Assembly (NCBI RefSeq): GCF_017431965.1 | Contig: NZ_JAFRKB010000049.1 | Location: forward strand, 1 to 64,000 | Direction: 5' to 3' | DNA from: Methanobrevibacter sp. | GTDB taxonomy: Archaea; Methanobacteriota; Methanobacteria; Methanobacteriales; Methanobacteriaceae | DNA length: 64,000 nucleotides | In this document: positions 44,089 to 54,097 of the stretch, in pieces | Layout: every line of letters begins with the position of its first letter | Position numbering within the stretch: position 1 is the first letter of the stretch | Translations under genes and position numbers: made by a program | The notes under the pieces: model-generated | The model's input: only the letters and a program-made list of their open reading frames with translations | What the model was told of the DNA's origin: nothing | Databases searched by the model: none

Positions 44089-45456
44089 TCACCTTACCAA
44101 ATGTTGCCCTGGATTTAAAAAGTCATCTAAAAATTCCAAATAATCATTATCAACGGCCAGTTTATCGATAGCTATGAATTCATGAGTATCAATTATGTTC
44201 TTTTTGAGGTTTTTTCCAACTTTTATTAATCCAATATGCTCCTGTGTAAAGATATGCTTTATCAGATCACATGCATAGGCAAATTCCCTTTTTTGCGTGT
44301 GAACTAAAAAGTCCCCTTGAACATATATGTTTTCACGACCATATTTATTTGCAAAATTCTCACAGGCCTGATTAATAAATACCTTTGGCCCCACATTAAT
44401 TTTAATGTCATTTAATTTTGATGAAGCCATTTCAAGTAAAATCACTGCATCAGATTCTTCATCACTCCAATAGTCCGCTTTAAAAACATTGAATTCCTCA
44501 TCGTTCAACTTTCTTTCAAGAGCTTCTGTTGTTTTTCTAAGTTGCGGATGAAGGGTATCTAGTGGAATATCCGGAATATCAAAACGAATGATTATTATAT
44601 CCCCATTTCGTTTATCAAATTCGTTAATTAGTTCCTCTTTATTTAATGATCGCTTCAATGGGTAAAAATAATCTTTTTTATTGTCGGATGATAGGTAATT
44701 TCTTGCTGATTGGATGAATTCACCCATTTTATCTAGCCTTAATGCCGCACCAACATTCCTATTCATATCTGTTGGGTCTATAACTATTAACGGATCATTA
44801 AATAGCTTTGAAGTACCGTAATTTTCCAAATCAATACTGTATCCGAAATTCCATTTTGTTGCTGCTTTCAAGGTTTCTTCAAAGCTGCCATAATGAATTA
44901 TGAGCAGTTCGCATAAATATCCCGCAAATCCTCCGACCTTAAATTCGGAGCCATATGTTCCTGTCATTTGCATGAACTTCTTTAAAAGCAAGACTTCATC
45001 TTCCTGACCCTCAGATAAATTGGCCTTGACATAGCGGGTGTGCAGGATTGTCCTGTCCACCGCTGATTTTAGCTGACTTCCATCTTCTATTTCATAGCAT
45101 GGAACCATATCAACTTCATATCCATCAATGATGCTTGTAACATATGGGTGTGATGCAAAATGATGTGAAGCTTTACCATCAAACTCGTCACTGCACTTAT
45201 GGGCCAGATATAATCCTTTTTCCTTCAGATATTTTTTATCGGTATCAAGCGGGAAAGCCATAAAAATGTCAATATCGAATTTGCCTTTAAGTGCTGTATT
45301 TTTAGCAACTGAACCAACTAAAGCCATATGTGCATCAATACCCTCTTCAATACAAGTCTCGTTTAAAAAATTAATTAATCTGGATGAAACTTCATTGATT
45401 TTTTCCTTCTCTTCTGTAGTAGGTTTGATATCATTCAAAATAGCTTTATAGTCCAT
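44089..45456 (-). CDS. cca: CCA tRNA nucleotidyltransferase, archaeal class I
   Basis: I start at ATG 45456 (455 residues), preceded by GTGATTAT; the longer frame from 45489 is less likely. The nucleotidyltransferase signature GSVAKNTALKGKFDIDIFMAF (catalytic Asp pair) is at about residues 50-70, followed by the SDEFDGKASHHFASHPYVTS and GFAGYLCELLIIHYGSF blocks of class I archaeal enzymes. It adds CCA to tRNA 3' ends. It forms an operon with thpR upstream, with only four bases between them. Confidence 0.93.
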   Translation of the reverse strand: MDYKAILNDIKPTTEEKEKINEVSSRLINFLNETCIEEGIDAHMALVGSVAKNTALKGKFDIDIFMAFPLDTDKKYLKEKGLYLAHKCSDEFDGKASHHFASHPYVTSIIDGYEVDMVPCYEIEDGSQLKSAVDRTILHTRYVKANLSEGQEDEVLLLKKFMQMTGTYGSEFKVGGFAGYLCELLIIHYGSFEETLKAATKWNFGYSIDLENYGTSKLFNDPLIVIDPTDMNRNVGAALRLDKMGEFIQSARNYLSSDNKKDYFYPLKRSLNKEELINEFDKRNGDIIIIRFDIPDIPLDTLHPQLRKTTEALERKLNDEEFNVFKADYWSDEESDAVILLEMASSKLNDIKINVGPKVFINQACENFANKYGRENIYVQGDFLVHTQKREFAYACDLIKHIFTQEHIGLIKVGKNLKKNIIDTHEFIAIDKLAVDNDYLEFLDDFLNPGQHLVR

Positions 45457-45460
45457 ATAA

Positions 45461-46018
45461 TCACAATTCAAATATGTTAATGTCATCATATATTGGTCCG
45501 GATGGTTTTAATGTAGATTTTTTAAGAATGATTTTATCCACTTCCATCTCACCAATTTCAACATCACCAAACTCTTCAATTGCAGCTTTAACCTTATTTT
45601 TATTCTTTGCTGATTTCATACGTCCAATTGTTAAGTGTGATGAGAATTTCTTATCTGCCTCAAATCCTAATTTTTTGAATTCAACATCCAATTTATCATG
45701 CAAATCCTTTAATGTGCCTTCCTCTTCAAGGCCAATCCAAATGACCTTGATGTGATTGCTGTTTGGAAAAGCACCGCAACCCTTAATTTTGATTTTGAAA
45801 GAATCGAATTGGGATACGACCTCAGATATTTTTTTGCTAAGCAAATCAATTCCCTCAATGTCAATATCTCCAAAAAACTTTAAGGTCAAGTGGAGATTGG
45901 CCAAATCAACATATCTTATATTTGCGTCAATCTGTTTAAATTCCTTGATGACTTTATTTATTTTAGGTTTTAAATCATCATCAATATCAATTGCAAGAAA
46001 AGCTCTGATTTCAGGCAT
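45461..46018 (-). CDS. thpR: RNA 2',3'-cyclic phosphodiesterase (ThpR/LigT)
   Basis: The 185-residue protein has the two H-x-T/S-x motifs of the 2H phosphoesterase fold: HLTLKFF (near residue 43) and HLTIGRM (near residue 129). It hydrolyses 2',3'-cyclic phosphate to 2'-phosphate and related ends, and archaeal members are linked to tRNA processing. SD GGAGATTAAATG. The next gene downstream is cca, a common pairing in methanogens that fits joint tRNA end processing. Confidence 0.9.
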   Translation of the reverse strand: MPEIRAFLAIDIDDDLKPKINKVIKEFKQIDANIRYVDLANLHLTLKFFGDIDIEGIDLLSKKISEVVSQFDSFKIKIKGCGAFPNSNHIKVIWIGLEEEGTLKDLHDKLDVEFKKLGFEADKKFSSHLTIGRMKSAKNKNKVKAAIEEFGDVEIGEMEVDKIILKKSTLKPSGPIYDDINIFEL

Positions 46019-46027
46019 TTAATCTCC

Positions 46028-47158
46028 TCACTGTTCGATAATTGTTTCATCAATAGCTATTCCAAAGTGGCGGGCATTTGATTCAATGTATACTTTTACC
46101 CTGTCACCTGCTTTCACGTCAGCTACTGATAAAGGTTCATCGTTTTCATCGACTATTCTAATGGTTTCTGCATTTTGAAGTAAAGTGCGTATGGTTTGAC
46201 CTTCATATTCCGCTTCGATTAAAATCAATGGCCTTCTTTCAATTTTACTTCTACCGACATATGCAGTTCTTGTCTCACCTTTAGTATTTACAATCAGTAC
46301 TTCATCTCCTGCAACAAGTTCTGACAGATATCTTGTTTTATTGCCAGGAACCATCACATATGCTTGAACAGGACCTGCATTTACCCTGAATGGACGGGAT
46401 GCCACATATTCGCTTTCAAGTGATTCTGAATGTACTAAAAACATTGATTTTGAATATGAACCAATGAGCATACCTTCACCAGGACTCATCATGTCTGTCG
46501 TATCAACGCATACCCTGTCTCCTGAACCCAATGGTTTAACGTTAGTAACTGTTGCTACTTTTAATTCATATTTCACTTGTGATGCTTTTACAACTTCTTC
46601 AGCTATTTTTTTAGTGTTGTTAAAGTTATTGGCTTCAAATATGATTCCATCAGTACCATGTTCCAAGGTTTCAAGCGCAACACGTGCACCGTCAAGGTCT
46701 TTGACAGCTGCAATAATGCCAACATCTTCTTTTTGCAAATCAGCAATGATGTTTTCAAGTGGAATGATTGTCCAATCTGTTCCAACAAGGATAATATAAT
46801 CTACAATAGAACCTAATTTTACTGCTAATTGTTCATGAGCTTTATCAGTAATTTTAATATATGCACAAACAGTTTTTCCTTCGCTTTTAGCCTTTTTTGC
46901 ATTTGCAATATCTACTGAATCAGTGAAGTCATCTTTCAGGTCTAGAAATCCATCCCCTTCACCGTTTATTCCTACAAGATATATGTCAGCATCATCACTA
47001 TTTGCAATAATCTTTACATTACCAAGTTTTCTGATTTGTTCTATATCGTCTAAATCCAGAACATGGTCAATACCTGATTCCAATGCGGTGGTTATCATTT
47101 CCTTTTTATCTTCCCACAATTCATCAGGAGTGCTTATCCAAGCGAATTTATTCTGCAT
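46028..47158 (-). CDS. aroB': 3-dehydroquinate synthase II (AroB')
   Basis: The start is ATG 47158, with GGTGATTTG upstream (376 residues). The protein is the archaeal type II DHQ synthase: [19 protein letters not shown] at the start, GADGIIFE-like [31 protein letters not shown] and [25 protein letters not shown]. It converts 2-amino-3,7-dideoxy-D-threo-hept-6-ulosonate to 3-dehydroquinate with NAD+, the second step of the archaeal shikimate route. It follows the AroA' gene by nine bases and overlaps nothing. Confidence 0.95.
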   Translation of the reverse strand: MQNKFAWISTPDELWEDKKEMITTALESGIDHVLDLDDIEQIRKLGNVKIIANSDDADIYLVGINGEGDGFLDLKDDFTDSVDIANAKKAKSEGKTVCAYIKITDKAHEQLAVKLGSIVDYIILVGTDWTIIPLENIIADLQKEDVGIIAAVKDLDGARVALETLEHGTDGIIFEANNFNNTKKIAEEVVKASQVKYELKVATVTNVKPLGSGDRVCVDTTDMMSPGEGMLIGSYSKSMFLVHSESLESEYVASRPFRVNAGPVQAYVMVPGNKTRYLSELVAGDEVLIVNTKGETRTAYVGRSKIERRPLILIEAEYEGQTIRTLLQNAETIRIVDENDEPLSVADVKAGDRVKVYIESNARHFGIAIDETIIEQ

Positions 47159-47167
47159 CAAATCACC

Positions 47168-47959
47168 CTATTTCAAGAATTTCATTGCTTCTTCCACTTC
47201 CAAGTCATGGTGAACGACTTCAGCAATTGCCCTTGTAATTTTTCCCGGATTTTCAGCCTGGAACAAATTACGTCCAAATGCAACTCCAGCACCGCCGACT
47301 TCAAGTGAATCCTTAACCATGTTCAACAGGTCTTCATCAGTATCTACTTTAGGGCCGCCTGCAATTACGACAGGTACAATAGCTCCTTCCACAACTTCTC
47401 TAAATGAATCTGGGTCTCCGGTATAATTGGTTTTTACAATATCCACACCAAGTTCTGATCCGACACGTGCTGCATGTTTAACAAATTCCACATCATGTTC
47501 GTTTTCCACCTTTTGGCCTCTTGGGTACATCATTGCTAAAAGAGGCATTCCCCAGTAGTCACAGGTTTCAGCTATTGCTCCCAATTCCTGCAACATTTGA
47601 CTTTCGGTTTCGCTTCCAAGGTTTACATGAATAGATACTGCATCTGCACCAAGCTGAATTGCTTTTTCAACGCTTGTTACAGTCACTTTATCATTTGGGT
47701 CCGGTGCAAGAGAAGTACTTGCTGACAAGTGAACAATCAAACCTATGTCATCACCGTAACCACGGTGACCTTGTTTTACAATACCCTTATGCATAAGAAT
47801 AGCATCTGCTCCACCTTGGGAAATCTCTTCAACAGTTTCATCCATATCAATAATTCCCGGAATAGGGCCGCTTGATACACCATGGTCCATCGGTGCAATA
47901 ACGGTTCTACCGGTATTTCTGTTAATGATTCTTTCTAAACGAATCCTTTTACCTATCAT
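47168..47959 (-). CDS. aroA': 2-amino-3,7-dideoxy-D-threo-hept-6-ulosonate synthase (AroA')
   Basis: The 263-residue aldolase has the class I FBA/ADH-synthase pattern: [16 protein letters not shown] with the catalytic Asp, [22 protein letters not shown] with the proton-donor Tyr, VKTNYTG with the Schiff-base Lys, and GGPKV for the phosphate. It condenses 6-deoxy-5-ketofructose 1-phosphate with aspartate semialdehyde, which starts aromatic amino acid synthesis in methanogens. GAGGTTAATATAATG supports the start. It is the first gene of a two-gene operon with aroB'. Confidence 0.94.
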   Translation of the reverse strand: MIGKRIRLERIINRNTGRTVIAPMDHGVSSGPIPGIIDMDETVEEISQGGADAILMHKGIVKQGHRGYGDDIGLIVHLSASTSLAPDPNDKVTVTSVEKAIQLGADAVSIHVNLGSETESQMLQELGAIAETCDYWGMPLLAMMYPRGQKVENEHDVEFVKHAARVGSELGVDIVKTNYTGDPDSFREVVEGAIVPVVIAGGPKVDTDEDLLNMVKDSLEVGGAGVAFGRNLFQAENPGKITRAIAEVVHHDLEVEEAMKFLK

Positions 47960-48319
47960 TATATTAACCTCATTAAAACTTATGAATTATATTTTTCTTA
48001 ATCAAGGTATATAATATTAATTGTACAAAAATGGACAAATATTTAAAAAACATAAATTAAAAATCTTAAAATAATTAAAAGTTCATATTAAAAAATAAAC
48101 AATTTATTATAATTAATATCAAAACATATTTATTTAAAGAATAATACTTGATTTTTTTAAAAATATTATATAAATCATTTTAAATCCATGTTTTGATTAA
48201 AAAAATAATTTAATGAAATCATTTTAAAGTTTAAACCTAAAATAAAATATAAATAAATTATTAATGTGTTCAAATTACTTTTTATTAAAATCGAATAATA
48301 AACAATAGCTTTAATGCAA
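47960..48319. promoter_or_regulatory. AT-rich 360-base gap with the aroA'-aroB' promoter
   Basis: A TATA-like element (ATTATATA, minus strand, about 48008-48015) lies about 50 bases before the aroA' ATG and would give a leader of about 25 bases. The rest, to 48319, is AT-rich with many A and T runs and no gene, hairpin or repeat that I can support. A transcript of the divergent region is not indicated; the gene at 48320 ends here and reads the same way. Confidence 0.4.
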
Positions 48320-48835
48320 TTATTTTTTAAGTGATGGAGTCCACAAGTCAAATTCCTTGATTAAAGGAGGAATTCCAGAATCATGGTAAGTTTCAAGATA
48401 CCCCTCTTCACAGATTATCTCTTCCCCGCTGCCACTAGCTGAATTGAAAAATTCCAAAAGACCACGATTTCGAATTACAGTGTGTTTAGGTTTAAATGTG
48501 GAAGACCAAATGTAGAACACCTTAAAAACAGTATCAGGATGATATCCACCACCCAAATCAATTGCAAGCACGTCACAGGATTGAATAATTTCAAATGTTT
48601 CGGCCAAAACCTCATGCAAACGCACATCACCAGAAATGAACTTCACATAATCCAATTTAACCATTTCATCAACCGCTTCAGGAGAATTATCAAGGGCTAT
48701 TATGTCACATCCTTTAGGAAGCAGTTTGGTTGTACCTCCAACATGACACCCCAGCTCTATAACTGTATCCTGTGAATTTACCAAATCCATTAAATCTCTG
48801 CGATAATTTTCAATATCATAGCTAAGTTTAATCAT
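48320..48835 (-). CDS. SAM-dependent methyltransferase-like protein
   Basis: ATG 48835 gives 171 residues and overlaps the pantoate kinase stop by 8 bases. It has motif I VIELGCHVGGTTKLL, acidic strand 2 IIALDNSP, and LAIDLGGGYHPDTVF, typical of the class I methyltransferase fold. The substrate is unknown. It is coupled to the pantoate kinase gene, so the pair is transcribed together; a link to CoA synthesis is not evident. Confidence 0.7.
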   Translation of the reverse strand: MIKLSYDIENYRRDLMDLVNSQDTVIELGCHVGGTTKLLPKGCDIIALDNSPEAVDEMVKLDYVKFISGDVRLHEVLAETFEIIQSCDVLAIDLGGGYHPDTVFKVFYIWSSTFKPKHTVIRNRGLLEFFNSASGSGEEIICEEGYLETYHDSGIPPLIKEFDLWTPSLKK

Positions 48836-49673
48836 AAACGATACCAATGTTGTTAAGTTTATCTATATGCAAGTCTTTAATGTCTAACTTTTTGAATGCT
48901 TCTTCATCATATGCAAATGCAAATGCGGTATTTCCAAGCATTGCCATGGAACTACCTAAAATATTACTCGAAGAATTAAAATAATCAATTAGATCTTCAA
49001 CCTCCCCAGACATCAAATTTACGTCATGTGAAAATCTATTTGAAAAAGATAAAAAATTCTCTAATGTCGGTTCTCTTTGAAATAACTCAAGATATTTCAA
49101 GCCCGCGTCGGAAATTACCCTTTTGAAATGATTGTCATTAATAATGTCCGACGTTTCAATTTCACCAAATGTCTTATAAGCAATATAAACATCATGTTCA
49201 AATGATTTGATCTCACCAATCCCCGGAGCTCCCGGATGAGTCCTTAAGACCAAACCTCTGCCTGTTTGTGCAATTACATCGCCAAGACCAGATCCCAAAT
49301 TGATTTCCGCCCTATGGGCAATTTGTCCGCATAACTCCTTTGAATATCCAAGATCTAGAAATTCATTGATGGCCAAAGATAAGCTTAATGCAGATGCAGC
49401 CGAAGTTCCAAAACCGGCACCAATCGGAAGGGAAATGTCCTGAGTGATTTTAAAATCAGCATCCACTTCCAAAATGTCCAAAACTTCATTGATTACAGTA
49501 TCATCACCCTGATTAACCTCAATGGTTAGTTTATCTGCGGTAGATATTGTCGTTTTAACACCCTTAGAAAGAAGAAAACCAGCGCCACATGACCCATTTT
49601 TTAAACTGATTTCATGGTTTTCAATATTGAAAAAACCGGTAACATGGCCTGGAACAAAAACCGAATTACTCAT
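48828..49673 (-). CDS. Pantoate kinase, archaeal GHMP type
   Basis: The 281-residue GHMP kinase starts with VPGHVTGFFNI, has the ATP loop PIGAGFGTSAASALSLSLA, then ELCGQIAHRAEINLGSGLGDVIAQTGRGLVLRTHPGAPG and a C-terminal SMAMLGNTAFAF loop. This is the archaeal pantoate kinase pattern. It phosphorylates pantoate to 4-phosphopantoate in the archaeal CoA pathway, working after the ketopantoate reductase and before phosphopantothenate synthetase. No phosphopantothenate synthetase gene is seen in this window. Confidence 0.9.
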   Translation of the reverse strand: MSNSVFVPGHVTGFFNIENHEISLKNGSCGAGFLLSKGVKTTISTADKLTIEVNQGDDTVINEVLDILEVDADFKITQDISLPIGAGFGTSAASALSLSLAINEFLDLGYSKELCGQIAHRAEINLGSGLGDVIAQTGRGLVLRTHPGAPGIGEIKSFEHDVYIAYKTFGEIETSDIINDNHFKRVISDAGLKYLELFQREPTLENFLSFSNRFSHDVNLMSGEVEDLIDYFNSSSNILGSSMAMLGNTAFAFAYDEEAFKKLDIKDLHIDKLNNIGIVYD

Positions 49674-49725
49674 AGTAATATTTTTATTTTCAATTTAATT
49701 AAAACTTTTGACTTAGTTTTAAAAA

Positions 49726-50232
49726 TTAATCATTTATCCATAAGTTAACTTTATCTTTTGCTTCATATACATTTGCACCGGGAATTGAAATGCCCTTTTT
49801 GATTTCAGCACCTGAACATAATCTGTCCAAATCATTTAGGCTCTTTCCAAAGCCGGAACCCTCATGAGTGACAAAAGGCTTTACGGTTTTACCAGTGAAA
49901 TCTAATTTTTCAAGCTGTGTCCACATCGGCATCGGCAGTGTTCCCCACCAATTCGGAAATCCAATATAAATAGTTTCATAATCTGAAATATCATCCAATG
50001 ACTCTTTAATTTCAGGCCTTGCATCGTCTTCAAGTTCCTTTTTAGCTACATCAATGCATTTCATATAATCTTCAGGATAATCAACTTCAGATTCCACTTT
50101 GAATAAATCTGCAGATGTGAATTCTTGAATATACTCAGCTATTACTTCTGTGTTTCCCTTTTCAATGTTTTTAAGTTCACCACCAAAGTAATTTTCTCCG
50201 CTTCTTGAAAAATAAATTACTAAACTTGACAT
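49726..50232 (-). CDS. Flavodoxin
   Basis: The 168-residue protein begins with VIYFSRSGENYFGG, the flavodoxin phosphate loop (here S-x-S-G-E-N rather than the T-x-T-G-N-T of classical flavodoxins). The IYIGFPNWWGTLPMPMW segment holds the Trp that stacks on FMN, and FVTHEGSGFGKS follows. It should be a one- or two-electron carrier. GAGGTAATTCTTATG supports the start. It is downstream of the fprA gene on the same strand, but 108 bases apart. Confidence 0.85.
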   Translation of the reverse strand: MSSLVIYFSRSGENYFGGELKNIEKGNTEVIAEYIQEFTSADLFKVESEVDYPEDYMKCIDVAKKELEDDARPEIKESLDDISDYETIYIGFPNWWGTLPMPMWTQLEKLDFTGKTVKPFVTHEGSGFGKSLNDLDRLCSGAEIKKGISIPGANVYEAKDKVNLWIND

Positions 50233-50340
50233 AAGAATTACCTCAATTATTAATTATTTAAAGAAAATTAAATATATAAATGTTGTTGATTACAACAATT
50301 GAATTGAAAAATAAAAAAAAGAATAAAAAAATAACTAAAT

Positions 50341-51564
50341 CTATTCTTTAATAGATCTAGCTAATTGCGCACCTTTTTCAAATGCTTCAGCTAAAACATC
50401 CTCATCAGGTACGAATAAAACATCCATAGTATCAGTTACAGTAAAACCTGCTTTTTCAAGGTCATCCTGGAGTTTTTTAACTGCTCCTCCACCCCATCCT
50501 TTGGATGAGAATATCAAAGCGTTTTTCTCACTGCCTGTTCCCTTGAAGTTGACACAGTCAAGCCAGTACATCATGTTACCGATTCTTGGAAATGCCTTGT
50601 TCATCATGGTAGGAGCACCAAGAGCAATAGCTTTTGAGTCAAGAATATCTGTAATCACATCATCCGGTCCGTCTTCCTGCATGAAGTACATTACAACTTC
50701 AACACCTTCACTCATTATTCCTTCAGCAATTTGGAAAGCCAATTTTTCAGTTGAATGGTGCATGGTATCATAAATTACTGTAATTTTATCTTTACATACT
50801 CCTGATCCCCATTCTGTGTATTTTTCTACAATTGGTGCAGGGTTTTTCCAGATTTGACCGTGACATGGTGCAATCATTTTAATATCATTAATCAAACCTG
50901 TATCGGTTAACTCCTGTAATTTCATCCTGAGCATTGGAGAACCTAATGTTACAAGGTTTGCATAATATTTTTGAGCTTCCCTCAACAGGTATTCAACATC
51001 ATAATCTTCATCAAATCTTTTAGATTTAGCTACATGCTGACCGAATGCATCATTTGAAAATAAGATGCCCTCTTCAGCGAGCAATGTGAACATGCTGTCA
51101 GGCCAGTGAAGCATCGGTGCAGATACGAACTTTAAGGTTCTGCCACCAATATCCAATTCGTCCCCGGTTTGGACAGCATTAATTTCTAAATCAGAAAAGT
51201 TATGATATTGAGCCTCTAGGAATTTGATACAATTAGCAGAAGCATATATTTCTGCATTAGGATTATATTTAACAATAGTTTCTCTTAAGAATGTTGAATG
51301 GTCCATTTCAGAGTGGTTTTGAACAAAAACATCAATTTTAAATTCTTTTCCTTCTTGTTCGAAAGCATCTTTTACTCTTGCATCGAACTGCTCGAACATT
51401 CCTCTGTAAACATTATCAATCAATACAGTTTTTTCTTCACCAAATACTAAATAAGCATTATATGTGGTTCCTGGAATTCCATATCCATGAAAAGTTCTAC
51501 TATTCCAATGAATTACGCCAACCCAGTATACACCGTCAGCCATCTTTACTGCTTTTGCTTTCAT
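50341..51564 (-). CDS. fprA: F420H2 oxidase FprA (A-type flavodiiron protein)
   Basis: The 407-residue protein has a beta-lactamase-like diiron domain with ligands in HSEMDH (His84, Glu86, Asp88, His89), LHWPDS, NDAFGQH and CHGQIW, and a C-terminal flavodoxin domain (IYDTMHHSTEKLA, ALGAPTMMNKAF, FSSKGWGGGA). It oxidises F420H2 with O2 to water, protecting the methanogen from oxygen. Some flavodiiron proteins also reduce NO. GAGGTTATAAAAATG supports the start. A promoter lies in the AT-rich gap upstream (51565-51655). Confidence 0.95.
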   Translation of the reverse strand: MKAKAVKMADGVYWVGVIHWNSRTFHGYGIPGTTYNAYLVFGEEKTVLIDNVYRGMFEQFDARVKDAFEQEGKEFKIDVFVQNHSEMDHSTFLRETIVKYNPNAEIYASANCIKFLEAQYHNFSDLEINAVQTGDELDIGGRTLKFVSAPMLHWPDSMFTLLAEEGILFSNDAFGQHVAKSKRFDEDYDVEYLLREAQKYYANLVTLGSPMLRMKLQELTDTGLINDIKMIAPCHGQIWKNPAPIVEKYTEWGSGVCKDKITVIYDTMHHSTEKLAFQIAEGIMSEGVEVVMYFMQEDGPDDVITDILDSKAIALGAPTMMNKAFPRIGNMMYWLDCVNFKGTGSEKNALIFSSKGWGGGAVKKLQDDLEKAGFTVTDTMDVLFVPDEDVLAEAFEKGAQLARSIKE

Positions 51565-51655
51565 TTTTATAACCTCAACTTAATTTAAGTTATATAAATT
51601 TATATTCTAGCTAATATATAAAATATTATAGTTATAATTAAGGGGATATGTTTTA

Positions 51656-52318
51656 ATGAAAAGAATCGATTTACATATGCACAGTTTATTCAGCGACGGA
51701 GAATTGTTACCATCAGAACTTGCAAGAAGAGCTTTGAAATTAGACCATGAAGTTATTGCAATCACAGACCATGTTGACTGGTCAAACGTTGACATGATTC
51801 CTGCCATTCAGGATGCGATTGATGACATAAATGCCAACTGGGACATTACCGTTGTTTTAGGTGCCGAAGTGACACATGCCCCTTGCGAGTCCATTGACGG
51901 AATAGCTGCAAGGGCAAAGGAGTTAGGGGCAAAAATTGTTGTTGTTCACGGCGAAACATTAAATGAACCTGTGACTCCCGGAACCAATAGGGCTGCTGTT
52001 GAATCAGAACATGTCGACATTTTAGGCCATCCCGGTTTAATTACTATTGAAGAGGCAGAAATTGCAAAGGAAAATGATATCTATCTGGAAATATCAGCCC
52101 GCCAGGGCCATTGCCTTGGAAACGGACATGTTGCAAACGTGGCCCGTGAAGTTGGAAATAAACTGCTTGTGAATACTGACACCCACTCACCGGACAACAT
52201 AATCACTTTTGAAAAATCATATGAGGTTGCACTTGGTGCCGGCTTAAGTGATGAGGAAGCCATGAAAGCTATTGTGGACAATCCTAGAGAACTTTTGAAA
52301 AGCAAAGGAATTTTATGA
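51656..52318 (+). CDS. PHP-domain phosphoesterase (histidinol-phosphatase-like)
   Basis: The 220-residue PHP protein has metal ligands in [45 protein letters not shown], and NTDTHSP. This set of His and Asp clusters supports three-metal catalysis. Archaeal members are annotated as histidinol-phosphate phosphatase-like, and the substrate here is not certain. Its stop overlaps the next start by four bases (ATGA at 52315-52318). Confidence 0.8.
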   Translation: MKRIDLHMHSLFSDGELLPSELARRALKLDHEVIAITDHVDWSNVDMIPAIQDAIDDINANWDITVVLGAEVTHAPCESIDGIAARAKELGAKIVVVHGETLNEPVTPGTNRAAVESEHVDILGHPGLITIEEAEIAKENDIYLEISARQGHCLGNGHVANVAREVGNKLLVNTDTHSPDNIITFEKSYEVALGAGLSDEEAMKAIVDNPRELLKSKGIL

Positions 52319-52779
52319 AAGCATCTAAATTATTAAAGATTATTCGTCAAAATTTAAAAGAATATCCAATCGATTACTTGAGAAATAAGGCAGTTGACGA
52401 CAGATACAAAGATCCCCTAGTTAAAAAACTTGCAAAATATAACTCAACCGTATATGATGAGATATATGCGCTAGATATTCAAGATGATTTTGAAATAAAA
52501 GATAGCCTAATTAAAAATATCCAATCAGATATCGGGTTTTATTTTGACAGATATGCTCCTGGTGATGCGGAAACCCGTGAATTTACAAAGTATATTTCAC
52601 TGTACCTGGCGCTGATTGCCAAAAAGCCGCTTCATCCATTTACCGAAGATAATAAAGATGATGTTTACTTTTTTAATGGAGACTATTTTTGTAAAGGGCG
52701 CGTTAAATACATTCATGATAAAAAGTCATTGTGCAGATACTGCGTCTGTAAAAACGTGAGCTTTTCCGGAATGTTTTAA
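52315..52779 (+). CDS. DUF2115 (UPF0305) protein
   Basis: The 154-residue protein matches the methanogen DUF2115 family by its [17 protein letters not shown] motif and the final [11 protein letters not shown] cysteines, which may bind metal. Function unknown. It is translationally coupled to the PHP gene, so the two probably act together. Its last four bases overlap the convergent PIN-like gene (TTAA). Confidence 0.75.
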   Translation: MKASKLLKIIRQNLKEYPIDYLRNKAVDDRYKDPLVKKLAKYNSTVYDEIYALDIQDDFEIKDSLIKNIQSDIGFYFDRYAPGDAETREFTKYISLYLALIAKKPLHPFTEDNKDDVYFFNGDYFCKGRVKYIHDKKSLCRYCVCKNVSFSGMF

Positions 52780-53468
52780 TTATTTGAAAATTCCTTTAGG
52801 TTGATAGTTTCATCAATACACAAATATTGCATTAAAATGTCAATTGCCTTTAGGAAATCCTCATCAGCACTGACAAACTTCAAATCCAAATTAGGATTTC
52901 TGCATGCAAACTCATTTGCATCAAATAAAATATTTTCATCAGATTCATGTAACAGCGCTTTTCGAAGATGTTCATTTTTAATTTTATCTAAAACCACTTT
53001 ATCTTTTTTAGAGTGATTTGGAACTAATTTCATATTATTAAAAATGATTCCTTTTCTTAACCTATGATTGCCTTCAAAGTCATTAATAAATTTCTTAAAT
53101 TTTAACTTAATTAAGAAAACCTCTTGAGATTCACCAAAATCAAAAGATTTCCAAATTTTATCAAAAATTATATGCATATCTTCAATTTTCAACTTTTCTA
53201 CATTTGTTAAATAATTAATGGGATAATACAATTCCTGCATTGTTAAAAATTTAAAATCATCATATTTTTCAATTTCATAGAATAAATCAAATAAAAATCT
53301 ATTAAAAACATCACATTTTCTAATAAAAACTTTTTCAACTTCCATTTTAACATTATCTGAAAAATAATTATTTTCACTTTTAAAAATAAATTCTCTAGAT
53401 ACCTCAAATAAAGAATCCAAGCAAAATATATATCCTATAATAACATTAGAATCTAAAAAGGAATTCAT
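52776..53468 (-). CDS. PIN-like nuclease domain protein
   Basis: The start ATG 53468 follows GGTGATATA (230 residues); a longer frame from 53498 is not needed. The PIN pattern shows an N-terminal acidic FLDSNVIIGYIF, an acidic ENILFDANEFA near residue 190 and KFVSADEDFLKAI (SxDxxF) near residue 208. PIN domains are ribonucleases, often toxins in VapBC pairs. The middle is 130 residues longer than a VapC and very Lys/Phe-rich. The base content is poorer in GC than its neighbours. It partners with the gene just upstream, which overlaps nothing but sits four bases away. Confidence 0.6.
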   Translation of the reverse strand: MNSFLDSNVIIGYIFCLDSLFEVSREFIFKSENNYFSDNVKMEVEKVFIRKCDVFNRFLFDLFYEIEKYDDFKFLTMQELYYPINYLTNVEKLKIEDMHIIFDKIWKSFDFGESQEVFLIKLKFKKFINDFEGNHRLRKGIIFNNMKLVPNHSKKDKVVLDKIKNEHLRKALLHESDENILFDANEFACRNPNLDLKFVSADEDFLKAIDILMQYLCIDETINLKEFSNN

Positions 53469-53472
53469 TATA

Positions 53473-53970
53473 TCACCAAAGAATATTAGTAATTTCAATA
53501 ATCAAATTTTCATAATCACCATCATATTCATAAATCTCCATATAAAAAAAGTCCTTTTGTTTTTCTAAAAATTTAATAAAATTACAGTAATAATCTTCAT
53601 AATTATCATTAGCTAATAGTTTTCTATGAATCAACTTAAAAAACTCATTAAATAGATTATTAATAAAAGCAATGTTTATGAGAAATAACCGAATATGCTC
53701 TACTAAATAATTTACCATAAATCTTATAGAAAAAAAGTTATAAAATTCATTGTCTAAACTCCCAATAGAATTTAAAATACCTAAAATTTCATTCATAGAA
53801 TTATCAATGCTTTTCAATTCTTTTAAAAAATCATCATCATTAGAATACAATTCTACTAAATCATCAATAGAAATATCATTTTTTGGTTGGAATGAATTAA
53901 AAAAATTTTGAATATTATCATAAACATCTTTTAAAGCTTGAAAATTGACTTGTTCATCTATCTCATACAT
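53473..53970 (-). CDS. Uncharacterised helical 165-residue protein, partner of the PIN-like gene
   Basis: I do not recognise a family. The protein is acidic, helical and rich in Asn, Phe and Tyr, with a hydrophobic stretch near the middle (FSIRFMVNYLVEHIRLFLINIAF) that may be a membrane or packing helix. GGTGATTATAA supports the ATG. It is directly upstream of the PIN-like gene (stop TGA 53473, next ATG 53468), so the two are coupled. It is a candidate antitoxin or sensor. The 127-base gap to arfC (53971-54097) is AT-rich. Confidence 0.6.
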   Translation of the reverse strand: MYEIDEQVNFQALKDVYDNIQNFFNSFQPKNDISIDDLVELYSNDDDFLKELKSIDNSMNEILGILNSIGSLDNEFYNFFSIRFMVNYLVEHIRLFLINIAFINNLFNEFFKLIHRKLLANDNYEDYYCNFIKFLEKQKDFFYMEIYEYDGDYENLIIEITNILW

Positions 53971-54097
53971 TTATAATCACCGAACAATGGTTTTATCAGT
54001 GCTTAAAAGATATATTAATTCCTATTTAAGTATTTTTGGTTGTAAATGACTGCAATTTAATACAATGAGACAATTTTTTGTTTAAAATAAAAATAAA

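Noticed and set aside
47960-48319. Hidden gene or origin in the AT-rich gap before aroA'
   Set aside because: No reading frame of note and no origin-type repeat (ORB) were visible; only a promoter is supported.
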